A DNA stretch of 64,000 nucleotides, taken from NCBI GenBank assembly GCA_021234155.1, contig JAJEKV010000001.1, positions 25,531,189 to 25,595,188 of the forward strand, written 5' to 3'. The notes beneath the pieces were generated by a model that was given only the letters and a program-made list of their open reading frames with translations, was not told where the DNA came from and did not search any database. Source of the DNA: Isoetes taiwanensis. Lineage: Eukaryota; Streptophyta; Lycopodiopsida; Isoetales; Isoetaceae. A program made the position numbers and the translations under genes. Numbering within the stretch: the stretch's first letter is position 1; each line of letters starts with the position of its first letter. Shown here piece by piece: positions 8,766-20,410 of this stretch.

Positions 8766-11065
8766 GGAGCATGTGAGATGAGCAAAATGGAGCCAAGGAA
8801 GCCCAGCATAGGCCATTGCCCTAGGCTCCAATGGAGGAAGATGGGTTGCTTGTTGTTGCACCCTTGCAACGAGACGGTATTTGCAGAGGGCATAATAACT
8901 GCAGTTGATCCTTTTGATAGTGTGAATGATGAAAGGCTGGGAGATGATCATCTTGGAGTTGGCATTGTGAAGCTTCTTATCGAAGTTGATACAATCATGT
9001 CCCAGGGAAGCTCTAGTGATTGCATTGTGTGCTCTGGGTTGCTGGAGTCCCAAAGTCAGTCGAGATGGCCAATTAGATATATTACACACAAGAATGGTGA
9101 TAGTCTGGAATGCCCTACTGAACTACATACCCCAAGGCCCACCCAAGGCCATGTGGAAGATTTGGTGGTCGATGAGCATCCTTTGATCACAAGGAAGAGA
9201 CGCTATGTTTTTCATAAAAGGCATCCACGGGTGCCCAAGAGGCCTAGAAGTGACAAATATTTAGAAAGGATGGAAAGTATGGCCCCAACCAAAGAAAACC
9301 TAGAGGCAATTAGGGGACAAGAGTGTTGCAACCTAGATTGCACAGTGCAGTACAGTGTGGATGACCTCGTGCAGATAAGGTCCCAATACATTGGACAGCT
9401 TCAAAAAGATAGGATTAATTTCATCTACTCCTTGTGTAGGAATTCCAGCTATGATGAAAACACAGGAAGGCTACTATATCAATTGAGGGGCATGAAGGTA
9501 TGTATGAGAGCATTGAGATGGATTCTTGGGGTGAGCAAGTCTTCATTCTACGATCTTCTGGGAGCAGGTTAGAAAAGGGCACAGTTTGTTCCAACATGGT
9601 AATGCACTCACTTTGAAACCTAGAGCAAATACTCTCAAGGCCATTGCAGTCTTCGAGAGCTTTGTGAGATACATGTCTCAATCTATGCCCCACAAGTCGA
9701 AGGTGAACGAGCACGGTGTGCGAGTGGTGCAAAGGGTGTTGCCACAACACTATATCCAAAAGGAGTGCCTTAAAGAGGTCAACTCCATCCTAGAAACTAC
9801 TGGAGGTAGGCCTCTTTCTCAATCACATTTCAGCAAGTTATGGAGCACTCACTTCTCAGACGTGAGTGTCCTGCAACACATGCCATTCTCAAAGTGCAAC
9901 ACTTGCATTCAACTCAAGGATACACTTGCATCAACTGCAATAGAGAAAGAAAGAATGGCAATTAGGGAGCAGATCACCAAAGGGACCAAATATCATGTAG
10001 ACAGGTTGTATTGGCAAAGGTTTGGACAAATTTTTGTGTATAATTCATGATAAGATGGACCAACACAAGACTTTCTTGCCAAAGCTAGATCCTTTACCCA
10101 AGCGTTGTCAAAACGCTTTTCAGATGAAAGTAAGTCTGGCGGGTGTCTTAACACATGGTCATGGAACTGGAACATATGGTCATTTTGTGCTTGATCTATG
10201 GAGGGATGATCCAAACTTCCATGTGAGCTCTATTTTCAAGTGCTTGAGAACACTAGAGAAAGGATCGATAGAAGGGAGGAGGTATTCCCCTTCAAAGACC
10301 CATTTTGAGGCTTTGATGGATGATCAACCGCTTTGTTACCAAAGGCGGATAAAAAGCTCACATCCAAGGTGTCTAGTGAATCAAGGAGGACTTGGGATGA
10401 TTTCCCCTTACTTGAGAAACCACCGCCGAGAGGAGCTATGTGTTCAATTGGACAACCTGTTGGAAAGAAAACAAGAATAGATGGATGTTTGGGGCAATGT
10501 CATACTTGACAAAGAAGTGGGAGTATTCAAAGTTGTGAAAGTGGGATTCATGATGGTTGGGCATACGCATGATGATATAGATGGATTCTTTGGAACTTTC
10601 TCCACCAAGCTCAAGAGAGAAAACGTGACTAGTCTCCCTGAACTAATGGATGTGTTTGAGAGCTGCATTGACCCCAACCCAATGGCTTTCTTGATGGATG
10701 AGATTGCAAATTGGAAATCATTCGTAGAGGGATACTTGCTAGATGGTAAGGACCAGTTGACAGGACACACAAAGCCACTTCAGTTCAAGTTTTGGGTTAG
10801 GGATGGAATACCAATCATGCAATATAAGTGGAGACCAGGTGACAAGCTGTGGATGCCTGTACAAGGAATCGAGTTGTGGCAAAGGGGTGCTGCTGGTGAA
10901 GTTCTCATTCCTAAAGGGCAGCCAAAACCACTACCTCCCTTCAAGACTGTCAAAGACTCTAGCCAACTAAAGCACAATTTCATTATATATGGACTTTTTG
11001 CAAGTCCATATGTGTCTCAAATGGTAGCTAATGTTAAGAATACAGAGTTCCTAGGAGCAAAATAA
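8766..11065 (+). pseudogene. DUF7869-type transposase-like gene, N-terminal and catalytic part, frameshifted
   Basis: A reading frame begins after a splice-like acceptor and includes CCNLDCTVQYSVDDLVQIR and CMRALRWILGVSKSSFYDLL. This is the Cys-rich, activation-like N-terminus seen in DUF7869 proteins. After a one-base shift near 9560 it continues with a helical segment, then (second shift in a T-run near 10031) HDKMDQHK, LAGVLTHGHGTGTYGHFVLD, LCVQLDN and KVGFMMVGHTHDDIDGFF. The QLDN and VGHTHDDID blocks are the acidic-His signatures of the DDE-like core. A further shift follows QLDN near 10456 and returns near 10530. Such proteins are abundant in plant and animal repeats and probably derive from DNA transposons. 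The lesions make it inactive. The C-terminal part appears 4.6 kb downstream. Confidence 0.65.
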
Positions 11066-11699
11066 TGGAATATGTTAGCATGATTCCATTTTGAGGTGAC
11101 AAAATTAGGCAGGCCCAGTGCTACTGTTTGTCATATGGGCAAGGACTAGCACGTCCAACATAGACAAATGATGATGAAGAAAGGTGAAAGGAATCTTAGT
11201 TTGGGGGCCATATGTCCCAGATGACTACGACATCTACAAAATGTAGCGTATTGTGCACAACATGATGAAGAAGAACAACTTTGGGGTATTAAATTTTACA
11301 TAATTTCATTAAGATATCAGACAGTTTCCAAAGTTCCCAGATAGCAATTAAAAGTATAAAGCTAATGTTATTGACAATGTTAAAGTTTCAAATATCCATC
11401 TGCATGTTATGTGATTGCAATTCCTCATAGCTGGGAGATTATTCTAGGCTCTTATGGGAATAATGTTGTTTTCCTGCATATACTCATGTAAATGTTTGTA
11501 TTGTAATAGGTTATCGAGAGGGATATACAAGTGTGAAATTGGGCGACCGCCGTATTTAAGACTAGCTTCACGTCCGATGACAGATTTAATGTTGTGTAAG
11601 TGTGTTCCATAAAGGGACAATATACGAAAAGAATTCCATTAGATAAGATAAAAAAAGCAATAAGTAAAGAAAGTTTACAAATAATCCATTAACTATCTT
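11066..11699. other. No gene recognised
   Basis: The first 250 bases may be decayed coding sequence of the preceding transposase-like gene (a short stretch reads GPYVPDDYDIYKM). The rest is AT-rich with no recognisable gene. Confidence 0.4.
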
Positions 11700-11737
11700 A
11701 ACCTAACCCTAACCTAACCCTAATGGCTAACCCTAAC
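11700..11737. repeat. Short telomere-like CCCTAA repeats
   Basis: Four imperfect repeats of the type CCTAACCCTAA occur in a row. This is too short for a telomere and may be an interstitial trace or chance composition. Confidence 0.5.
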
Positions 11738-12390
11738 GGGAAGTATGGCAAGGGATTCGAGCTATGGCAGGGGCTATGGCTCACGATGCTTGCATGCAAT
11801 TTCATGGCGGCGGTTCAGGCAACGAGCTATGGTAGGGGATGCTTGCAGGAGACGAGCTATGGCAGGAGATTCTTGCAGGCAGTTTCATGGCGGCAGTTTT
11901 GGGCAATGAGCTATGGCAGGGGATGCTTGCAGAAGAAAGAAAACAGGAGGACGTCGTGATTTTCGATAGAACAGGGATGGATGTGCAGGGCCGGATTGCT
12001 GCAATAGAGGGTTTTGGAGCAGAGGCAGCACCGCAGCAGGGTCTTGTTTTTGCTCATCCAGTTTTCCTGATGGAACAAGTTTTGCTGCATTTGCATCCCC
12101 TGCTTCATCGAAGTTTGCCCTGCATTTGCTGGGACGATTCTTACTGCATCTGCATCCCTTGCTTCATCGAAGTTTTGTTTCTTTTACTTCAGAAATATCC
12201 TCTGTTTCATTTACAGGTGCGGTGGCTTTGGCAGAGAATGCTGGCTTTGCCTTCGGCAGAGAATGAGACTAATGCTGGCTTGGGCAGTGAATTTTTGGCT
12301 TCAACAGAGAATGAGACTAATGCTGGCTTCGGCAGTGAATTTTTGTTGTTTAGATCGGGCTTTTGGCAAAGTAACAGGGTTAACTAATAA
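11738..12390. repeat. Degenerate tandem repeats (AGCTATGGCAGG and GAGAATGAGACTAATGCT types)
   Basis: GAGCTATGGCAGGGGATGCTTGCAG-like text recurs about five times from 11755 to 11935, with variants such as GGCAGGAGATTCTTGCAG. A second type, AGAGAATGAGACTAATGCTGG followed by CAGTGAATTTTT, recurs at about 12255-12345. Open frames across these are repeat-driven and not supported as genes. Confidence 0.6.
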
Positions 12391-12599
12391 AGCAAAGAAG
12401 CTAACAAGGAGGTGAAATCAGATATGCTATCGGATGAAGCTATCAGATATGCTATCAGATATGCCTAATGCATGCATGATGAGTTCCAAAGATCAAATTA
12501 GGCAGGCAAATTGAGCTTGGATGACTGGTCTAAGAAAAAATGTGCCTTCATTCACCCATCGCACAAAAAAAGTGCATTACCGCAAAGCGCATTACATCA

Positions 12600-13005
12600 T
12601 GTCACCACCAAAATTGAAGCCCCACCAATTTCGATGCCCAGTATAAGAGAAATTGGTGAGAAAAATTGGCACAGCAAAAGTGCATTACAAAGCGGACATC
12701 ATGTTACCACCAAAATTGGGCGCCCGCCCAATTTCGATGCCCAGTATAAGAGAAATTGGTGAGAAAAATTGGCACAGGCAAGCAGACATCATGTTACCAC
12801 CAAAATTGGGCGCCCGCCCAATTTCGATGCCCAGTATAAGAGAAATTGGTGAGAAAAATTGGGCGCCCGCCCAATTTGGATGCCCAGGATAAGAAAAAAT
12901 GTGCCCTAGTTAAAAATGTGCCTTGCATGGAGAGATCGAATTACCACCATTATAATTGGCCACCATTATAATTGGGGAGGCAAAATTGGGCGCCCGCCCA
13001 ATTTG
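12600..13005. repeat. ~90-bp tandem repeats with a second palindrome family
   Basis: A unit containing CATCATGTTACCACCAAAATT and GATGCCCAGTATAAGAG is repeated from about 12600 to 12870. Copies at 12713-12734, 12803-12824, 12856-12877 and 12983-13004 contain a 22-bp inverted repeat: arms AAATTGGGCG and CGCCCAATTT around CC. A diverged copy is at 14424-14444. The first unit (12610-12632) carries a version with broken arms. No gene overlaps. Confidence 0.85.
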
Positions 13006-13830
13006 GATGCGTATTCTAAGGAAAAATATGCCAGGAATCAAGTTAAAAATATGCTTGGCAGATATCAAGAAGGATCAAGAAGGTCTGGCACAGGCAACCG
13101 CCCAATTTTTATATATAAATGACCTACAAGATATAAAAGTAAAGGTACTAAAAAAAATTTGCGCACATTATTTAGTTTCTTCATACATTTGTACTCAGTA
13201 TGCTAGATATCAGAATGCTAGATATAGATATCGTTTCGGACGACTCCGGAGCACACTTCAATCATTCATTCAACACTTTCCAATCTAAAAGATTTAATTT
13301 ATTGTTTCTCATGTCCATCAAACGTTTGAGTTAGCTCATGCTTCAATCTTTCATTTTTTATTTGATTATTATTATCATTATTCATGTGTTTGATGTCTTT
13401 TACCTAAGATGGTATCCTCCTCGGACTTTTAACATTTATCGTGCACATAATACCATCCTTTTAACATTTAATGCATGCCAAAATGCAAGGGAGATGTGGA
13501 CATCTATAGGAAAAGAATAGAAAACAATAAACAAAGGAGATGCGCCTACCTTTTGGCAGTCTTGAACATGAAAAAAACACTTCAAAATGTCTTCTAAATG
13601 ATAGGCGCCCTGCTGAAGGAGGACCACAGAATGGAGGAGGAAGAAAATATGATCTTGCACCTTCCAAATGAAGTCTTAACATGAGCAAAAACAAGTCCAA
13701 AAAGACTGCCTGCATGATGGACACGTGGAACGTAGTAAAAGGTATAGGGCATATTTAGTGGGCCCACCTTTTCATGAGCATTTCAAATTTCAAATTAAAG
13801 TGGCCACGTCGACCTTTCACGTGGTTGTCA

Positions 13831-13978
13831 AAATTCAAATTCAAATTCAAATTCAAATTTCCCCCCTCAACTCAATATTGCCTCCAGGCATCTCGCCATC
13901 TGTCATTGCAACCCTCAACTAGGCGCTTGTGGACGGCACTCAACTAGGCGCTTGTGGACGGCTCTCAACTAGGCGCTT
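13831..13978. repeat. AAATTC hexamer run and a 25-bp tandem repeat
   Basis: AAATTC is repeated about five times at 13831-13860. CTCAACTAGGCGCTTGTGG plus ACGGC(A/T) is repeated 2.6 times at 13914-13978. Confidence 0.85.
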
Positions 13979-14450
13979 TGCCTCCATAGCGTAAATTTTC
14001 GTGTTTTCATTAGTATGTAGATGCGCTAGTGTAATTCGCTAGTACTTCCATGTTTTGTTGCCATTTTCTTGCAATTCTAGAGTATTTTTAATGTAACTCT
14101 AATGTGTCATTCAGCATTCTGGATGACAAAAATCTAAGTACCCATGTTTCTGTAAGCTTATTACAGCCTGCAGTGACACGATGATCATGAGGTGATGAGC
14201 CCACCTGCAGGCTTGAAGATGAGGTAAGAGTTTTAAATCACATAACTAGTTGTGGTAGAGTTTGTATTAGACATGTGTAAATATTGTTGTTGTCAGATGA
14301 GGTGCTTGGAAACGAACATATGTGGCTCAGCACGCACCCAACTTCGTGGCCCAAAGTTGTTAGGCAAGTTGTTTGGGGGTCCAATTTGGAGCTTGCTGGG
14401 TGGGCGACAAATATGGGGAGCCCAAATGGGCGGACGCCCAATTTCGTGGC

Positions 14451-14452
<2 letters not shown>

Positions 14453-14485
<33 letters not shown>
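14453..14485 (+). repeat. Poly(A) tract, 33 A
   Basis: An uninterrupted run of 33 A follows a diverged copy of the AAATTGGGCG inverted repeat. It could be the tail of a retroposed sequence. The surrounding 13.98-14.78 kb shows no gene. Confidence 0.8.
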
Positions 14486-14487
<2 letters not shown>

Positions 14488-14782
14488 CTCTCAAATTGGG
14501 CCACCAATTTGGATGCACGAAATCCCAATTTGGGCTTATCAAATTGGGCTGAGGCTCAATCTCTCTCTTTCTCTCTGTTTTGTTTTATGCAATTTCACCA
14601 AGTTTTGATATAATTTTCATATGTGTTTTGTGTTTGGAAACGAGGCGAGCGCCCAATTTGTAATGATATATCGTTCGCTGATGTGCAGATATGAACACAA
14701 TGTAAGGGGTGTTTGAAGTCAGGGTCATACACTCTAGGAGCGGATAAATGCCCGTAAATAGAGGTATGGCATCACAATACCT

Positions 14783-15550
14783 TTGGAGAAGGGTTTTGTA
14801 TCCTTTGCAGATCCGGATATTACAGTATGTGACCTGCTTCTAGGATTGAATACTATGGGTGTGTTCGACACCCAAGGGTTCCATCTGCCTAGCAATCTCA
14901 ACATTCATTTTTGGACTATTTCGTTATATATGGACTACGACAATGACAAAAGTATATGTGCCATCCAAGAGTTGAGCTACCGGACTTTTTGACAAGAAGC
15001 TGAATTCATCGAAGTTGACACTATCTATTGTCCGTATACCGGCGGTCTCACTGTAAGAACATGAATGTCCATTTGACGAGCCATCCGTGAAGTTCTTACT
15101 GTGAGATTTCTCTCTTGCAACTGGACGATTCATTTGTACAAAACAGAAATAGGTATGTGATTTCATATCTTTTACATATTTCAATAACATGTGCACATGA
15201 TGATGATGATGAGAGGTTGACTGGGCACATTGGGCCTCTAGTTTTTGAGTTTGAGTGACCAGTCATGTACCACCAAAGCGTCAAGCCCTCACTGCGAGAA
15301 GCATTGGTCCCTGAAAAGATAAACCTATGCCCAGGTGATGTCTTGTGTCTAACGTGGGAGATGGAAGCCAATGACTGCTAGTGACTACATAGAGATAGAG
15401 ACTATCGACTATGCTTGGGAACCGTCAAACAAGAAGAAGATACCCGATACTATCACGATATACGTGCAGCTGTGAAGGCATATGCAGTACTCGCAGGGGA
15501 TGTCAATTAGTGTATGAAAAAGAGTCATTCATGCAAGTGCATTAAAAAAT
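14783..15550 (+). other. No identifiable gene; possible decayed coding sequence
   Basis: Short open stretches (for example about 15250-15380, reading REALVPEKINLCPGDVLCLT) have codon-like composition but do not resemble a family I know. They lie just ahead of the C-terminal part of the transposase-like gene and may belong to the same decayed element. Confidence 0.3.
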
Positions 15551-15600
15551 GGTCCATAAATTCAGGTATTGTCCAAAATTAATGAAATTGTGCTTACTAG

Positions 15601-16186
15601 TGAAGGGCATCAAGGATTACATAATGCACTGGGATGATGTGGGAGGAAGCAAAGAGACGGGTTCTTGCCAGAGTCAAGATGGGAGGGTTCTCAAGGAGCA
15701 AGCACGTCTAAGAATGTTCACTTGGGTCCTAACAAGGGTTCCAAGTGGTTTGTGGGAAGTAAGGCCTCAAAGCCGAAGTGGTTTGATCTTCCTGAGTGGG
15801 ATCCCTTTGAGGACATCAAGGAAGGATACTTTGTGCTAGTAAGGCCTGATGATGAGGACTGTCCAATATGGTTAGGGGTGGCACTCTCTGATGTAACCAC
15901 CACTATGCCTGATGGAGAGGAGTTGCGTCCTGGATTCCAAATTCAATATTGGGAGCCCATTGGGAGACACAAGAAGGGCAACTTGAAGGAGCAATACACC
16001 GACTGCTGGAAGAAGAAGTGGAGGGCAAATTATGCTGATCCTCAAAGGAGGGAATTGGTGGAGTGTGTGGTATGGTCATATCCAAGTTCTCACACTGCAA
16101 AGGACAACACACACAAGATCCCAAAAAGGGAGATGGACAAAGCCATGAGCAACCTCCATGCTATATCATTGTATGAGGGTAGATAA
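15601..16186 (+). pseudogene. C-terminal part of a DUF7869-type protein
   Basis: The open frame from 15665 encodes GYFVLVRPDDEDCPIWLGVA, then FQIQYWEP, then CWKKKWRANYADPQRRE. The pattern 'FV.V(R/K)P.D...P.W(I/L)G...QYW' is the C-terminal SH3/chromo-like module of DUF7869 proteins. It ends at a TAA (16184-16186). A short piece in another frame (15601-15665, KGIKDYIMHWDDV) appears to precede it after a frameshift. It lies in the same orientation as the catalytic part at 8.77-11.07 kb and is probably its separated 3' end. Confidence 0.55.
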
Positions 16187-16330
16187 TATTGAGAAGCTTG
16201 AAAACTTTCTCAACTAGTGGTTTGTAAAATTTATGAGGAAAACAAGTAATCCAATTCTTTGTGTGTGATGTGTAATTCTATTCAAGCAATCAATTCAGAT
16301 TTTTTTTTTTATGGTGTGTGAGTCCCATTT

Positions 16331-17996
16331 TGTGACGTTCCAGCACAGTATACGGTCCCAGGACGTATACTGTACTGCCTCGTCACGCGTACACGCCACC
16401 CCGACTGACGTGTACGCCGACGTGTAGCCAGGCTAGTAGCCCCTAGGGGGCAACTTGCTAGGTATGTGCATTTCTTATTAATGTGCACATGCACATTTAT
16501 TTGGGTGCACACATTTCCATGTGGGCACATTTAGGTGCACACATTTCCATGTGGGCCCATTTAGGTGCACACATTTCCATGTGGGCACATTTGGGTGCAC
16601 ACATTTCCATGTGGGCACATTTGGCCACCTAGCCATTAAAGGCAAGTGGGCCCATTTCCAATTATCCCACATGCCTAAAGGGGATAATTGGAAACCCTAG
16701 CCTAACCCCTTGCCTATTTAAGTAGGAGAACCCTAACTTGGCCAATTTTCGTTCCTAGGGTTTTAGAGCTCTGTTTTGGCTGCCCCAGGAGTCAAAACCG
16801 CCTCCCAGACTCTGTCTGAGAGAATGGCACCATTAGTTTCCCTTAGTTTGAGCATTTCAGCAGGATGGTCGAACTCAGATCAGGAGGAGGAACTCAAGGA
16901 TCAGGTATTTAGGCAATTTAATAGCTTAAACCCTCTTTTAGTCATCGAACCAGTAGGTTTAGCCTATTAAATTGCCCATAGCAGCCTTCTAGATCTCTAG
17001 ATACCAGACTCTAACTAAAGAACCTAACTCTATGATGTAGATTAGATCTTGTTCTTTAGTTCTTCTGTGATGTATATGGATGATGTATCTCTATGAACTC
17101 CTTGTATTGGGAAGGGGGGTAGAGACCTAAAGCTTTGTAGTTGATGCTCCTAGAGTAGCCTCTCTAGCACACTGTAGATTCGGCCTGTGCACAAGAACCA
17201 CACCTGGTTGTGGGTGAAGGGGCCAGACTGGCTAAGAAGGAGGTTCGTGTCCTGACTCTTGAACGATCCCTCTGGCGTGTAAAGTCTACCGGGGATCACT
17301 GTGACTAGGTCTAATGGCTTGCCACTGAGTGTGGGCAGGGCATGGGCTCGACACCCGTGAAGTGGGGTTCACTTTTCATTGGGTTCAAGTCGAATAAGGG
17401 CAGTGGCCCTCTAGTCACCTCGAGTCAGCATGTAGATCTCTGGAGGGAGAGATCCCTACCTGCCCCATCGGAACTGGGGAGATGTAACCCAGGATATAGC
17501 CCCCTCGGCTATGTATCCGTGGGCTCTGATCAGTCCCAACACTTTTCAACCTACTCGCAAAGTGTGCACAGAGGGGCGTGATGGAGTGGACAACCCAATG
17601 CCATGTTCTTATGCCCGCCCGAGATCCATTGCCATGAATTCGGCCCGCAATGACCTCTCCTGAGACCCAAGCTTGTCACCCATCCCCGTATTCCGAGCCT
17701 TGGGTAGGATTTCCTATGTGTTGTCTTTGATCTTTGTCTATGCAGATATGTGGGAGACCATCCTTCGTGATGGTCATATGACGTTGATGTATGTACTACT
17801 GACATGTGTGTTTACGCTTCCGCAGCTACGTAGGCCCTGAGGGAGACGGGGTAAAATGACCCCTTCACTCTTCCCACTGGGACTCGTTACGGGTGCAGTG
17901 ATTGTGGAGGGCCCTGTATCAGTGTGGAGCTGGTATGGGGGATGAACTCCTGTTTGTATACGGTGCGGGCATCGTATACGAGTAGGGGACGTCACA
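16331..17996 (+). repeat. 5' LTR
   Basis: This is 1666 bp with TGTGACG at the start and CGTCACA at the end, a 7-bp inverted terminal pair. It holds four 30-bp tandem repeats (16504-16623, unit beginning GGTGCACACATTTCCATG), then a TATA-like CCTATTTAAGTAGG at about 16711-16725, the likely promoter. It aligns with the 3' LTR almost base for base except in the first 90 bp and in a patch at about 17520-17700. Confidence 0.9.
16711..16725 (+). promoter_or_regulatory. LTR TATA-like element
   Basis: CCTATTTAAGTAGG, preceded by an upstream 30-bp repeat array and followed by leader-like sequence, is the best candidate core promoter in the LTR. The same element is in the 3' LTR. Confidence 0.4.
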
Positions 17997-17997
17997 G

Positions 17998-18009
17998 TGG
18001 TATCAGAGC
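17998..18009 (+). other. Primer-binding site (tRNA-iMet)
   Basis: TGGTATCAGAGC begins two bases after the 5' LTR. It is complementary to the 3' end of plant initiator methionine tRNA, the common primer of plant LTR elements. Confidence 0.9.
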
Positions 18010-18119
18010 AATGTTCTTGGAGACCAAGAGCAAAGCACTGACCATGCTCCCAGTAGTACTAACTTGATAGGATCCTCAAACCTCGAGAAATGGGAAATTG
18101 TTTCTCATTTTTGTAGTAT

Positions 18120-18460
18120 ATGCTAAGCTAGTAACAGTTAAAGTGAATTAGTAACAATTAAAGTGAATTAGTAACAGTTAAAGACAAAGATTAGTGAGCC
18201 AAACAGTTAAAGACAAAGATTAGTGAGCCAAATAGGATGGTCTCACACATCGCGCCAGGACAGATAGATTAGTGAGCCAAACAGTTAAAGACAAAGATTA
18301 GTGAGCCAAATAGGATGGTCTCACACGTCGCGCCAGGACAGATTTTGAACACCTCAGTTAAAGACAAAGATTAGTGAGCCAAACAGTTAAAGACAAAGAT
18401 TAGTGAGCCAAATAGGATGGTCTCACACGTCGCGCCAGGACAAATTTTGAACACCTCAAA
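18120..18460 (+). repeat. Leader tandem repeats with GTCTCACACGTCGCGCC
   Basis: The unit AGTTAAAGACAAAGATTAG plus TGAGCCAAA is repeated several times, twice followed by GGATGGTCTCACAC(A/G)TCGCGCC (18240 and 18318) before the first complete hairpin at 18420. The array lies in the untranslated leader of the retroelement. Confidence 0.8.
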
Positions 18461-19528
18461 ACATGCCTGGGCGCAACGTGCGAGACATTGATTTGAAAAC
18501 AGTTTAAAGTGCGAGACATTGATTTGAAAACAGTTTAAAAAGTCAAAAATTTTAGAAAAGTAACTTGGTAATTCGAATTTCAGCCTAGGAATTAGCTAGA
18601 TTAGCTTTCCAATCTATTTGAACCTCATCTTAAAACAATTCCCACAGTAGCAGGAATTGAACCTCCCACCCACAGGGTTGAACCCCTCCAAACCCCCCCG
18701 TGCCAACCACTGAGGGCGGGCATCGTTTGTGTTTGAATTATAATTCTTAATTAGATTTAAGCTTTAATAATGTTGGATAATATTAATTGCCAAGCCTTAG
18801 ACTTAGAACCAAGACCCTTAAGCTAGATAGAGACAGCATCTCGATAGACACCAAGACTCCGATCGACATGACGCCAAGACCAAAAGAGTAATGCTCGACT
18901 TCCTCGACAAGGCTTAAATGCCCCTGAGGCCAAGGAGGCCGAAGGAAACAAGAAGAGGAGAGGGCAGAACGAGAGCGGGAGGCCAAGGGTCAAGAAGTAG
19001 CAGAGCAGAAGCGGGTCCAACATTTTTGAAGACTCAACAGCCCGCACAAGATTACCAAGGAGTAACTCTAATAAAGAAAGATATGCACTTAGCCAGTCAT
19101 ATCAAAGGAGAGCCTTATTAATTTCGTAAATGATAAAATTTGGTTTAATACAAAGTGTTTTAGAGTAAATTATAAGTGTATAAAGTTACTTAATTAAGTT
19201 GATTTAGTAAGTTTTAGCTTTTGTTGTCCTAGGCCAATTTGAGAGGATGTCTCACACGTCGCGCCAGGACAGAAAATGAAAAGTTCATTATCGGTCTGGG
19301 CGCAACGTGTGAGACCTTGCTGTGAGACCATGCCCCAAAAGTGCCCAAAACTGCTCCAAATCGACCAAATAAGGGGTCCATTCTGCCTAACTCGACGAGA
19401 TAAGTAGGATTAGACCCTTATATCACCCAAATTGGACAAGTTTAACCCATTTTGAGCCAATGTCTCACACGTCGCGCCAGGACAGATGATGAAAATCTCA
19501 TTTTCGGGCTGGGCGCAATGTGTGAGAC
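18420..19528 (+). other. Three nested hairpin modules in the retroelement leader
   Basis: Modules at 18420-18486, 19249-19315 and 19462-19528 share an outer stem: GTCTCACACGTCGCGCC pairs with GGGCGCAACGTGTGAGAC (small variants). Each also has an inner 6-bp stem that differs in sequence yet stays perfectly complementary: TTTTGA/TCAAAA, AATGAA/TTCATT and GAAAAT/ATTTTC. Size and spacing within the modules are constant (about 67 bp). This is seen directly. A role in RNA packaging, dimerisation or translation is inference. Confidence 0.75.
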
Positions 19529-19927
19529 CTCCAAATTTTGAACCTCTATAACTTGAGCTGCAGAGCTCCAAATCGCCTGAAATTTGTTGTGTTAGGACCG
19601 TTAGACAGCCTAGAATCCATTTATGACCTCAAATTAGGATAGAAATGTCAAACCCCATCTCAAAATGACCAAAGTTGCTCAAACCCTTGAATTGTCTTTC
19701 CAAACTGTGTTTGTCTGTAGATAGAAGCATACCCCATTAGTAGCTCGCAAGTATTGCTCTCGGCTCAAATCTGATGCCTTACTCCTAGATAGAAGTGCCC
19801 AAGAACACCCCTTTGTTATAGTCATCTAGACCTCAGCATAGCAACCCAAGTCCAACTCTTCGTACATCACCTCTGCTCATGCCCAAGGCGTAAACCCTGA
19901 CCTAATTCTGCGTCCTTCTAATAGAGT

Positions 19928-20410
19928 TTGACTTACATAGCCGCCACATTGACACTCCCTATTGCCAGGATACCTAGAAAGGAGCTAGAGTCTAGAGCTG
20001 CCCAAGTCACTCCATGTGTAGAGATTGGACTCCCCCAAACCAACTTTGCTAGGACCTTAGAGTATGCCTCAAACATCATGGAGGTCTTGCAAAACAGCAC
20101 CACACGTCCTAATGTCCATAGACTTGTAGATTATAGATATGTCTCCAGTAATGCTGCTCGAGCCATCTTGCTTGCTTATAGAGCCCAAAATGTTGTAGGA
20201 GAGCCTTTCAAGTAGACCCTTAGACTCTAGGATATACGAGAGTTGCTTTCGAAGTACAGGGCCAGAGCCACAGAAGAGCTAGAGGTGCAACTTCTTGAAG
20301 ACATCAAGGTCCCAGCTGATGTACAGACAGATAAGGAGAGGAGACCGAAAAGGCAGGCCCAAGAGAGGGAAGCACAACGACAAACACCTCAACCGACAAA
20401 CGAGTAGAAC
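19928..20410 (+). pseudogene. Gag-like coding relic inside the LTR element
   Basis: One frame stays open from 19928 to 20215, crosses TAG at 20213 and another stop at about 20229, and continues to about 20410 with plausible helical, charged sequence (DIRELLSKYRARATEELEVQ, then a Lys/Arg/Gln-rich tail). Position and composition suit a gag-like protein, but no zinc knuckle or named domain is recognised. The following open frame at 20295-20945 is basic and in a different frame. Confidence 0.3.

Noticed and set aside
11700-11737. Telomere or chromosome end
   Set aside because: Only four imperfect repeats in the middle of transposon-rich DNA.
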